A stretch of 64,000 bases of DNA, from assembly GCA_018711625.1 (NCBI GenBank), contig DVID01000009.1:83691-147690 (forward strand), written 5' to 3'. Of this stretch, positions 55,891-64,000 are shown one piece after another (position 1 is the stretch's first letter; every line of letters begins with the position of its first letter). The stretch is from Candidatus Limicola stercorigallinarum. Lineage in GTDB: Bacteria; Actinomycetota; Coriobacteriia; Coriobacteriales; Coriobacteriaceae. A program made the position numbers and the translations under genes. The notes under the pieces were generated by a model that did not search any database, was not told the DNA's origin, and saw only the letters and a program-made list of their open reading frames with translations.

Positions 55891-58800
55891 ATGGCGTTGC
55901 TTGCGGTGTTGCTGGCGTGCCCCGTGGCGGCGATTGCCGTGGAGGGTGACACCGACACGCAGCCGGGTACCGTGCAGGGCTTCACGCCGGGCGGCACTAC
56001 TATCAACCTGTTCGACTACTGGATCACGGGACAAGATGCCGCCGACAATGTCAACTGGGTTGACGAGCACGCGAATCGAGGCATCAACAAGGGGCATACC
56101 CTCAATTTTGGCAAGGGTATGGAGGGTGGCGAGCGTGGCGCTAACGAATGGACGCAATCTGCCGAGCCGCGCATCGGGCTCGTCGCGAATAAGCTGAATG
56201 AGGACGGTTATCCCGTCCTTGAGGTAGGAAACAAAGAGTCTCTCGCGTACCTGTTCAATCCTGAATCGTTTGAGGGCAAGCAGGCATACAGCAATGTCGG
56301 AAACCTGCTGCAGGTCGACAATACCGGCTATTTCTATTACGACTGCAAGGCGAATTTCGCAGAGTTTGATGCCGAAGACAATGCGTTCACGCTTTACGAT
56401 GGCGGAGCCGTCAATGCCTATGGCTCTTCACCGGACGGCCAGTTCTTCCCCTTCAACACGTATAATCAGGTCGCGGGCGAGAACATCGACTCGGTAAACG
56501 AGGTCATCAAACATTACTTCGGTATGACGATGCGCACCCGTTTTGTGCAGCAGAACGGCGGTCACACCACGCCTGATGAAGATCAGGCCGTCACCTATAA
56601 CTTCTCCGGCGACGACGACATCTGGATCTTCATCGACGGCGTGCTTGTGGGAGACCTAGGCGGTATTCACGACGCCACGTCTATCGAGATCGATTTCTCG
56701 ACGGGCATGGTGCGTGTCTACGATGACGGCGCAAAGAACGACGACGCCTACAAAGACACCTCTCTCAACAATGAGTGGGACGAGGGCGAGAAGGTCTACA
56801 ACGGTGGCGGCCAGGGCGAGACGCTCAGGAGCATCTTCGAGGACGTTTACGGTGTGGGCAATGTCCCCAAAGGTCTTTTCAACGAGGGTGGCGACACCTT
56901 CGCCGACAATACCTATCACACGCTTGACTTCTTCTATCTCGAGCGCGGCAACACCGACTCCAACATGGCGCTCAAGTACAACCTGATCAACATCCCCGAG
57001 ACCGACATCGTGAAGGTCGATCAAGACGGCAATCCCGTTGCGGGCGCCGAATTCAAGCTGTACGACCGCGCCGCCTATGCGCAGAACAGTGGGGTGACCC
57101 CGCTCGCGTCCGCCGTGACGGAGGGCGACGGCAGCGTGGTGCTCCTTGACCCCGACAATACCAACCGCCCCATCACGCTCGAGAGTCTATGGGAGCATGT
57201 GGTTGAGGAAGGAAGCGGTGCGACAACCTGCGACCTCATGCTGGTGGAGACGGATGTGCCTGCCGGCCACCGCGTGGCGCAGAAGATTCCGCTGCAGATT
57301 CTGAAGAAGGAAAAAACCGAAGGCGACCCCTTCTACCTGCTGCTCTCCAAGGATCCCTGGACGACGGGCGCCTACGCGATGCCCAAGGTCATGCTCACGG
57401 CGCCGGAGGAGACCAGCATCCAGGTAGAGCCTCTTTCGGATAACTCGACCATCTCTCAGAACGTGTTGCAGAAAGGCGATATCCAAGACGGCCTTCTGTT
57501 CGCCATTGTCGAGAAGAAGGTGGGCGATGGGTGGCTCCCGGTGTACGGCGACCCGCTGAACGGCTGGGCGGTGGCGGAGACGCTGGACGCCAGCACCGTT
57601 ATCGCAGCCGCTAAGGCCACACATGCCCAGTTTGCACTCGACACCACGGGCAGCTTCCGCGCCGAGGTCAACAGCCTGCCCGGTGACATTCTCAAATACT
57701 CCTTCTTCACGGGCGAGAAGGATGCGGAATACCGCGGCGCCTACTTCTATTCAACGGCGAAGACCTTCGACGGCATCGAAAAAGAGAACACGGCGACGGT
57801 GACCAATCCCGAGGCATTCACGCGTAATTTCTCGGCGCGTGTCTGCGTGTCCAATATCATCAACCGCTTTGCCGTGCAGAAGCTTGATGAGAAGGGCAGC
57901 CCGGTGGAAGACGCCACGATGGCGCTATACACAAACGACCAGGTGACGGTCGACAAGAACGGTGTGGCGACCCTCAATGATGAGAGCGCGGAGCCGTTGC
58001 AGACCGCGACTACCGCAACCCTCACCAAGGAAAATGCCGCCATTGACCTTGAGGGTGCCTGCATCTTCACCAATCTCAATCCCGGCGTGTACTGGGTGGG
58101 CGAGCAGGTGTCGCCCAAGGAACCTTCTGACGCTGATCCAAACGGCTATCTCAAGAACAACACGCTCGCCAAGGTGCTCGTCACCGACGACGGCGTATTT
58201 GCTGACGCCGGTAAGGCCGGCGACGGCGTGACCGTCATGCGCGGCGTGGGCCGTGTGATGCGCTCGATGGTGCAGTTTGCCGTTGCGGACGATATCGACG
58301 TCACGCTGCACAACATCGTGGCGCAGGCACGCATGGGCACGGTGGTCACTAACGAAGCGGGTGACACTTCGATTGAATGGGGCGCTCCCGACCCGGAGAG
58401 TGAACTCCATCTGCAGTATGCCGGTGATGGCGATCGCGTTTTGGACTACACGACCGATGCAAGCGTATCGGATGAGGAGCTTCAAAGCGCATCGGAGTAT
58501 TACACCGTCGACGAGGGCGTGCCCGGGTTGGTGGTCAACCAGTGCGCGAAGCATAAGGTCGAGAGCGAAGCTGCCTGGACGCCCCTCGTTGAAGACGATA
58601 AAACCCCGATCGATATCACGCCGCTCTTCACCGGCGTGAACGTCGTGCGGATTGCAAACCAGCGCGTGAGCGGTCTCGATGTGACGAAAAAGGTGACCGC
58701 CGATGATCCCACTGCCGTCGGCTCCAACGACGAGTTCACCTTCACCGTGCGCTTCACGAATCCTGTCGGCGCGGACGGGCTTGCAACGCCGTTGACGCAG

Positions 58801-60264
58801 GAGCAGGCCGAAGCGGTAGACATGGGTGTAGTCGCGTTCGAGACGGCACCCACTGGCTCAATGGCGACAAGACCGGTCAAACTCGAGAGCGACGGCTCCG
58901 TCAAGGTGACCATCAAGGCCAATGAGACGGCGCGCTTCGTGAACGTCCCCGTGGGCACGACGTATACGGTAATCGAGGAACCGTGCGACGGGTACGTGCT
59001 GAGTGACAAGTCGGAAGACATGACCGGCACCATCGCGTTTAGCGACCAAAGAGCGGTAGCCACGGCAGTCGTGAAAAACATCAAGGTCGATGGTGCCACG
59101 GCGGCTATCGATGTTCAGAAGACCGTCACGGGCACCGAGACCACGGACAACTTCACGTTCACGATTGCACTGTCCAGAGAGACGGATGAGGGCATCCGTG
59201 ATGGCGTGAGCGTTATGCGCGATGGGCGGCTGCAGTCGATTGGCACCGATGATGTCACCATCAGCCCGGTCACCGTCACCGCGGACTTCGCCGAAGGCCA
59301 CCAGACTCAGCGGGCTTCATCTGAGCAGCTTGTTTTCACCGAAGAGAGGACCTACATCTTCGACGTCAAGGAGACGGTCACGGACAAAAAGCCCAACTGG
59401 ACGTATGACAGCGCATCCACTCGCAAGGTGACGGTGGTTGTTGAACGGGAATCCGATACCGATACGCAGCTGACGGCGGAGGTCATCTACAACAACAGTA
59501 ATGCCCCCCAAGAAAATGACAAACGGGTCGGTGATGCAGCGGCGTTCACCAACGTCTACACCGCTCCTACGACGACGGCACAGATTAAGGCCGTCAAGCG
59601 TCTGACGGGCGACTCTGCAACGCTCCTCGCCGATCAGTTCGCCTTCGAACTGCGCGACAAGGACGGCAAGCTCGTTGCCGACGCCAAGAATGATGCCGCG
59701 GGCAACGTGACCTTCGACGCCAACACCTATGACGCAGACGGCATCTATACCTACACCCTGCGCGAGGTCCTGCCTGACGATGACGACGACGTCACACCGG
59801 GTATCCAGCAGGACGGCTTCACCTACGACGAGACGATCTATCGCGTCTCGGTGAGCGTGAATGTCAACGAGCAGGGTGGACTCACCGCCGTGGTGACCTA
59901 TAACGAAGGCGCCGACGGTACGGGCAAGGCGGTCGACACGCCTGTGTTTGAGAACGCCTACACCAAGTGGGGTGGTGGTGACCCCGTCATACCGGATGAC
60001 CCCAACCCGGACACGCCGGACCCCGACGAGCCCGATCCCGACACACCCGATCCGGACACTCCGGATCCCGACACTCCGGATCCCGAAACCCCAGATACCC
60101 CCGATCCCGACACGCCGGGCACGCCAGACGGGCCCGACCCCAATACTCCCATCGACAAGATTCCTGGCACGGGTGACGCCATGCCGGCCATGGTCGCGGG
60201 CGTAGCGGCGCTCGGCGCGGTGTGTATCGCAGGGGCTGTCGTACTCAAGAAGCGGAGTGAATGA
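55891..60264 (+). CDS. Large fibro-slime/Cna-B-like cell-wall-anchored surface protein; N-terminus out of frame across the G9 tract
   Basis: YYDCKANFAEFDAEDNAFTLYDG and GDDDIWIFIDGVLVGDLGGIHDATSIEIDFSTG...YHTLDFFYLERGNTDSNM fibro-slime motifs; several Cna-B/SpaA-type repeats; (PDTPDPDTPDPD)n wall region; IPGTGDAMPAMVAGVAALGAVCIAGAVVLKKRSE LPXTG-like signal. Confidence 0.88.
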   Translation: MALLAVLLACPVAAIAVEGDTDTQPGTVQGFTPGGTTINLFDYWITGQDAADNVNWVDEHANRGINKGHTLNFGKGMEGGERGANEWTQSAEPRIGLVANKLNEDGYPVLEVGNKESLAYLFNPESFEGKQAYSNVGNLLQVDNTGYFYYDCKANFAEFDAEDNAFTLYDGGAVNAYGSSPDGQFFPFNTYNQVAGENIDSVNEVIKHYFGMTMRTRFVQQNGGHTTPDEDQAVTYNFSGDDDIWIFIDGVLVGDLGGIHDATSIEIDFSTGMVRVYDDGAKNDDAYKDTSLNNEWDEGEKVYNGGGQGETLRSIFEDVYGVGNVPKGLFNEGGDTFADNTYHTLDFFYLERGNTDSNMALKYNLINIPETDIVKVDQDGNPVAGAEFKLYDRAAYAQNSGVTPLASAVTEGDGSVVLLDPDNTNRPITLESLWEHVVEEGSGATTCDLMLVETDVPAGHRVAQKIPLQILKKEKTEGDPFYLLLSKDPWTTGAYAMPKVMLTAPEETSIQVEPLSDNSTISQNVLQKGDIQDGLLFAIVEKKVGDGWLPVYGDPLNGWAVAETLDASTVIAAAKATHAQFALDTTGSFRAEVNSLPGDILKYSFFTGEKDAEYRGAYFYSTAKTFDGIEKENTATVTNPEAFTRNFSARVCVSNIINRFAVQKLDEKGSPVEDATMALYTNDQVTVDKNGVATLNDESAEPLQTATTATLTKENAAIDLEGACIFTNLNPGVYWVGEQVSPKEPSDADPNGYLKNNTLAKVLVTDDGVFADAGKAGDGVTVMRGVGRVMRSMVQFAVADDIDVTLHNIVAQARMGTVVTNEAGDTSIEWGAPDPESELHLQYAGDGDRVLDYTTDASVSDEELQSASEYYTVDEGVPGLVVNQCAKHKVESEAAWTPLVEDDKTPIDITPLFTGVNVVRIANQRVSGLDVTKKVTADDPTAVGSNDEFTFTVRFTNPVGADGLATPLTQEQAEAVDMGVVAFETAPTGSMATRPVKLESDGSVKVTIKANETARFVNVPVGTTYTVIEEPCDGYVLSDKSEDMTGTIAFSDQRAVATAVVKNIKVDGATAAIDVQKTVTGTETTDNFTFTIALSRETDEGIRDGVSVMRDGRLQSIGTDDVTISPVTVTADFAEGHQTQRASSEQLVFTEERTYIFDVKETVTDKKPNWTYDSASTRKVTVVVERESDTDTQLTAEVIYNNSNAPQENDKRVGDAAAFTNVYTAPTTTAQIKAVKRLTGDSATLLADQFAFELRDKDGKLVADAKNDAAGNVTFDANTYDADGIYTYTLREVLPDDDDDVTPGIQQDGFTYDETIYRVSVSVNVNEQGGLTAVVTYNEGADGTGKAVDTPVFENAYTKWGGGDPVIPDDPNPDTPDPDEPDPDTPDPDTPDPDTPDPETPDTPDPDTPGTPDGPDPNTPIDKIPGTGDAMPAMVAGVAALGAVCIAGAVVLKKRSE

Positions 60265-60267
60265 TCG

Positions 60268-60645
60268 ATGGCGCTCAAAGCAGGAGAAGGGTCGTCCCTC
60301 AAGGGCGTGAGCAGGCGTATCTCGGGCAGGCATGCGTTCATTCACGAGCGGGTGCTCGAGATGGTGGTGCGCGAGACCGAGCTTCGCGGATCGGTGACAT
60401 TTTGCAAGAATGACCTCGCACACCGTCTGAGCTGCTTCCCGCGTACGCTCGACCGCGCGATCATCCGCCTGAGGCGCGAGGGTCTCATAGTGACGACGCC
60501 GGTATTTGGAGAGACGGGCGCGCAGCTGGGCAACGAGTACCGTGCCACCGAGGCGGGCATCGCTCTCGCGGCGACGTTCACTCCCGAGAAGCCGCCGCGT
60601 AAACGCGGAAAGGCCAGCGACTCGTCAAACAAGGACCAGGCATAA
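60268..60645 (+). CDS. Small winged-helix DNA-binding-like protein
   Basis: VTFCKNDLAHRLSCFPRTLDRAIIRLRREGLIVTTPVFGETGAQLGNEYRATEAG; starts 3 nt after the surface-protein stop. Confidence 0.65.
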   Translation: MALKAGEGSSLKGVSRRISGRHAFIHERVLEMVVRETELRGSVTFCKNDLAHRLSCFPRTLDRAIIRLRREGLIVTTPVFGETGAQLGNEYRATEAGIALAATFTPEKPPRKRGKASDSSNKDQA

Positions 60646-60683
60646 CGGAGTCCATGCCGCATCATGGGCACCATCACAATCCG

Positions 60684-60721
60684 GGAAGGGCGCGCAGAGC
60701 GATGACGCGGCGCGCCCTTCT
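60684..60721 (+). terminator. Terminator-like hairpin after the winged-helix gene
   Basis: GAAGGGCGCGC ... GGCGCGCCCTTC. Confidence 0.6.
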
Positions 60722-60919
60722 GCCATGAGGGAAGCGTATCTCTCGCGTTACGGCTCGATATGTCCAAATCATCGCGAATTTGGGCGCTCGTTTGGACAAT
60801 AGGGGCCGTAACGCAAACGGGGCGCACGCAACTTCCAAAGCCTGCTGGTTGCCAAACACCGCCTATGCGGGTACAAGCATCCTGATGTGATATACGCGCC
60901 ATACAAGAGAGGGAACGCT

Positions 60920-61612
60920 ATGGCTGAGGAATTTGAACAGGTCGATGAGATGCTCGATGACGCCACGGTGGAAGATGAGACCGCGGCCGAGGAGGTCGAG
61001 CCCGACATGGAGGAGCCGGAGGCGCCGAGCCTCGTCCTCGGCGACGAGGCGGAGCATGACGCCGACCTTCACGAAGAGGTGCTTTCGAGCGAGATTGCCT
61101 GGAAGGGCAAGATTTTCGACGTCGAGCGCATGAAGGTGCGCCTGCCCAACGGCCGCACATCGGTGCGCGACATCGTGCGTCATCACGGTGCGGTGGCAAT
61201 TGTGGCGCTCACGGAAACCGGCAAGATTGCACTTGTGCGCCAGTACCGGGCGTCGCTTGGCCGCGTGACGGTCGAGATTCCCGCCGGCAAGCTCGAGCCA
61301 GGGGAGGATCCGCTCGCCTGTGCGCGCCGCGAGCTCAAGGAAGAGACGGGTTTTGTGCCCGGGCGCATAGCCTACCTCACCACCATTGCTTCGTCCTGCG
61401 GTTTCTCCGACGAGCTCATCCATATCTACCTTGCCACGCAGCTTGATTTTGAGGGTGCGCAGCCCGACGAGGACGAGTTCTTGAACGTCGACCTGGTGCC
61501 GGTAAATGAGCTGGTAGACGCCGTGCTCGATGGCAAAATTGAAGATGCCAAGACCGTTGTGGGTGCGCTCGCGTGTGATGTGATGGCGCACCGTTTGGCG
61601 GTGGAGGAGTGA
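60920..61612 (+). CDS. NUDIX hydrolase (ADP-ribose pyrophosphatase-like)
   Basis: GKLEPGEDPLACARRELKEETG NUDIX box. Confidence 0.92.
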   Translation: MAEEFEQVDEMLDDATVEDETAAEEVEPDMEEPEAPSLVLGDEAEHDADLHEEVLSSEIAWKGKIFDVERMKVRLPNGRTSVRDIVRHHGAVAIVALTETGKIALVRQYRASLGRVTVEIPAGKLEPGEDPLACARRELKEETGFVPGRIAYLTTIASSCGFSDELIHIYLATQLDFEGAQPDEDEFLNVDLVPVNELVDAVLDGKIEDAKTVVGALACDVMAHRLAVEE

Positions 61613-61614
61613 GC

Positions 61615-62307
61615 ATGACCGACGTTGCCGGCTGCGTGGGCGCCCAGCCGAATGATGGGACCGCGCCCTCCTCACCTGAGTCCTTTGCACCCGTCCTTCA
61701 CGATGACACAATCCCCTGGCGTCGCCGCGGCTTCGTTCCCGGCGATGCCGACCCGCGGGATGCGGCGCTTCACGAGTGCATTGTGGGATCCACGCATATC
61801 TGGCGCGGCGGCGTCATCGATGTGGAAAGCCTGGAGGTGCGCACGCCTGCGGGTGTCCGCGAGATGCGCGACGTGGCTCGCCATCCGGGCGGTGTGGGCG
61901 TAGTCGCCCTCACGGAGGATGGCCGCGTGGCGCTCGTCCGCCAGTATCGGACGCCTTTTGACGCGGTAACGGTAGAGATTCCCGCCGGTAAGCTCGATCC
62001 GGGCGAGTGCGACCCCGAGGCGGCCGCCCGCCGCGAGCTCCGTGAGGAGGCGGGCCTGGTGGCAAAGGAGCTCCGCCCGCTCACTGCCGTGGCACCCTCC
62101 CCAGGCTACACCGATGAGGTGGTGCGCGTGTATCTGGCCCGCGGGCTTTCGTTTGTGGGCACCGACCGCGATGATGACGAGTTCATCGACGTAGACCTGG
62201 TGCCGCTCGATGAGCTGGTGCGCGCCGTGCTCGCGGGCGACCTCACCGATGCCAAAACGGTTGCCGGCGTGCTTGCCGCGCATGCGCTGATGGGGCAAGG
62301 GGCGTAA
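61615..62307 (+). CDS. NUDIX hydrolase (ADP-ribose pyrophosphatase-like), tandem paralogue
   Basis: GKLDPGECDPEAAARRELREEAG NUDIX box. Confidence 0.92.
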   Translation: MTDVAGCVGAQPNDGTAPSSPESFAPVLHDDTIPWRRRGFVPGDADPRDAALHECIVGSTHIWRGGVIDVESLEVRTPAGVREMRDVARHPGGVGVVALTEDGRVALVRQYRTPFDAVTVEIPAGKLDPGECDPEAAARRELREEAGLVAKELRPLTAVAPSPGYTDEVVRVYLARGLSFVGTDRDDDEFIDVDLVPLDELVRAVLAGDLTDAKTVAGVLAAHALMGQGA

Positions 62308-62471
62308 AGAAACACCGCCCGCCTTTGGCAGTGCGGCACGCCGGGGTCGCCCGTCACCGGCGGCCAGCCCCGTCCTCGCCACAACCCCCGCCCGCTCCCC
62401 GCGCTATACTGTGGACTCGCCTTGTAGCCGTATCGATCCGACGGCCCGCGCCGTCGAGAAAGGTCAAGCTC

Positions 62472-64000
62472 GTGACCACCCAGCGCTCCCAGTCCACAGC
62501 CGCCGCGCCGCATCATCCCAAAACCATGTTCCGCCGCTTCTTGGCCTACTACGGCCCGGAGAAGCACCTCTTCATCGCCGACACGGTGTGCGCTCTTGTC
62601 ATCGCGGCCATCGACCTCGCGTTCCCGAGTATCTTGCGCAGCCTCACCAACGGCCTGTTCACCAAAGGCCCCGCTGCCATCTTGGCCTCCCTCGGCATGA
62701 TCGCCGCAGGGCTCATCGCGATGTATCTCGTGCGCTGCGGCTGCCGCTACTTTGTCTCGGCGCAGGGGCACATCATGGGCGCGCGCATGGAGTCCCGGAT
62801 GCGCCAAGACCTCTTCGACCAGTACGAGCGGTTCTCGTTCGCGTACTTTGACCGCGTGAACTCGGGCGACATGATGAGCCGCGTGGTGAACGACCTCTTC
62901 GACATTTGCGAGGCCGCCCACCATGTGCCGGAGTGGATCATCATCTGCGGCGTGGAGATCGTGGGCGCCTTCGTGATCCTCTTCACCATCTCGCCGGTGC
63001 TTGCGGGCGTCATGGCCGTGGTGACGCTTATCTTCGTGGCCATCATGGTGCGCCAAAACCTGCGCATGCGCGCGGTATATGCCGACAACCGCGTCAAAAT
63101 CTCGGGCGTGAACTCGCAGCTTCAAGATTCGCTCGCCGGCATGCGCGTGGTGAAGTCGTTCGCCAACGAGGAGACCGAGCGCACCAAATTCCGCGCGTCC
63201 AACGACCGCTATCTGGCCTCCAAAGAGGCCATGTACCGCGTGATGGGTTCCTATCAGGCCACGAGTGCCCTCATGACGGGCGCGCTCTTCACCATCATCG
63301 TGGTGCTGGGCGGCTGGCTCGTGGCTCAAGGCCAGATGAGCGCGGTCGACATGGCAACCTTCGCCCTCTACATCAGCCTTTTCACCACGCCTATCGAGAC
63401 GCTCGTGAACTCCACCGAGACGTTCCAGAAGGCCATTGCTGGCTTCCGCCGCATGGACGAGGTGCTCATGAGCGTGCCCGACATTGAGGACAAGCCGGAT
63501 GCCGCCGAACTTGCCGTGTCGCAGGGCGCTATTGAGTACCGCGACGTGTGCTTCGCCTACGAGGATGCGGAACTGGGCGCGCATGCGGGCCATGGTGCGC
63601 CGCGCCCCGTGATCGACCACATGAACCTTTCTATCCGCCCGGGCGAAACCATCGCCCTGGTAGGTCCCTCGGGTGGCGGCAAGTCCACCACCTGCTCTCT
63701 GCTGCCGCGCTTCTACGACGTGCAGGCGGGCTCTATCACCATCGACGGCCAGGATGTGCGCGACGTGACGCAGGAGAGCCTGCGCCGTGCCATTGGCTTG
63801 GTGCAGCAAGATGTGTATCTCTTTGACGGCACCATCCGCGAGAACATTGCCTACGGACGCCCCGGCGCCACCGACGAAGAGATTGAGGAGGCTGCGCGTC
63901 GTGCGAACATCCACGAGTTCATCGCCTCGCTTGAGCAGGGTTACGACACCGTGGTGGGCGAGCGCGGCGGGCGCCTCTCGGGTGGCCAGAAGCAGCGCAT
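62472..64000 (+). CDS. ABC exporter (ABCB/MsbA-like) with TMD plus NBD, truncated at window end
   Basis: Manual translation from GTG 62472: [59 protein letters not shown]. Confidence 0.92.
   Translation, partial: MTTQRSQSTAAAPHHPKTMFRRFLAYYGPEKHLFIADTVCALVIAAIDLAFPSILRSLTNGLFTKGPAAILASLGMIAAGLIAMYLVRCGCRYFVSAQGHIMGARMESRMRQDLFDQYERFSFAYFDRVNSGDMMSRVVNDLFDICEAAHHVPEWIIICGVEIVGAFVILFTISPVLAGVMAVVTLIFVAIMVRQNLRMRAVYADNRVKISGVNSQLQDSLAGMRVVKSFANEETERTKFRASNDRYLASKEAMYRVMGSYQATSALMTGALFTIIVVLGGWLVAQGQMSAVDMATFALYISLFTTPIETLVNSTETFQKAIAGFRRMDEVLMSVPDIEDKPDAAELAVSQGAIEYRDVCFAYEDAELGAHAGHGAPRPVIDHMNLSIRPGETIALVGPSGGGKSTTCSLLPRFYDVQAGSITIDGQDVRDVTQESLRRAIGLVQQDVYLFDGTIRENIAYGRPGATDEEIEEAARRANIHEFIASLEQGYDTVVGERGGRLSGGQKQR

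Noticed and set aside
1-64000. CRISPR array
   Set aside because: No regularly spaced direct repeats with unique spacers seen; tandem repeats found are only two units or protein-coding Pro-Asp repeats, and no cas genes are present.

Overview
This 64-kb GC-rich window looks like a chromosomal segment from a Coriobacteriia-type actinobacterium. The taxon is inferred from gene content and was not tested. Most of it is housekeeping: ddl (partial), a DinG-like exonuclease/helicase, two WYL regulators, tRNA-Ile and tRNA-Ala, phosphoglucomutase/phosphomannomutase, cysteine desulfurase, Hsp20, a WalJ-like MBL hydrolase, tilS-hpt-ftsH, an aminotransferase, RlmD, a fused MacB-type ABC transporter, a full FAS-II cluster (acpP-accBCDA-fabHKDGFZ-marR), a polar amino acid ABC importer, dnaB, purA, degV, purD, two NUDIX genes and a partial ABC exporter. 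The strongest lead is a 1.46-kaa fibro-slime/Cna-B-like surface protein at about 55.8-60.3 kb. A G9 homopolymer sits in the n-region of its signal peptide. As sequenced, every SD-proximal ATG runs into a stop; one extra G would restore a textbook signal peptide fused to the ORF. This is a likely phase-variable adhesin (or a homopolymer error), followed 3 bp later by a small winged-helix gene. Other leads are: a family of about 70-bp perfect or near-perfect palindromes (three copies), two of which lie in opposite orientation and bracket an orphan DUF559/AbiEi-like gene; a duplication of the tRNA-Ala 3' end plus terminator, separated by tandem hairpins, two with GNRA loops; a class B sortase with an adjacent DUF11 substrate carrying a non-LPXTG sorting signal; an M28-like membrane protein split by an acidic insert and apparently lacking a metal-bridging Asp; and a 1-kb noncoding island with a MITE-like inverted repeat, tandem palindromes and DnaA-box-like sites upstream of dnaB. 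All calls come from reading the sequence and the supplied ORF translations; no database search was run.
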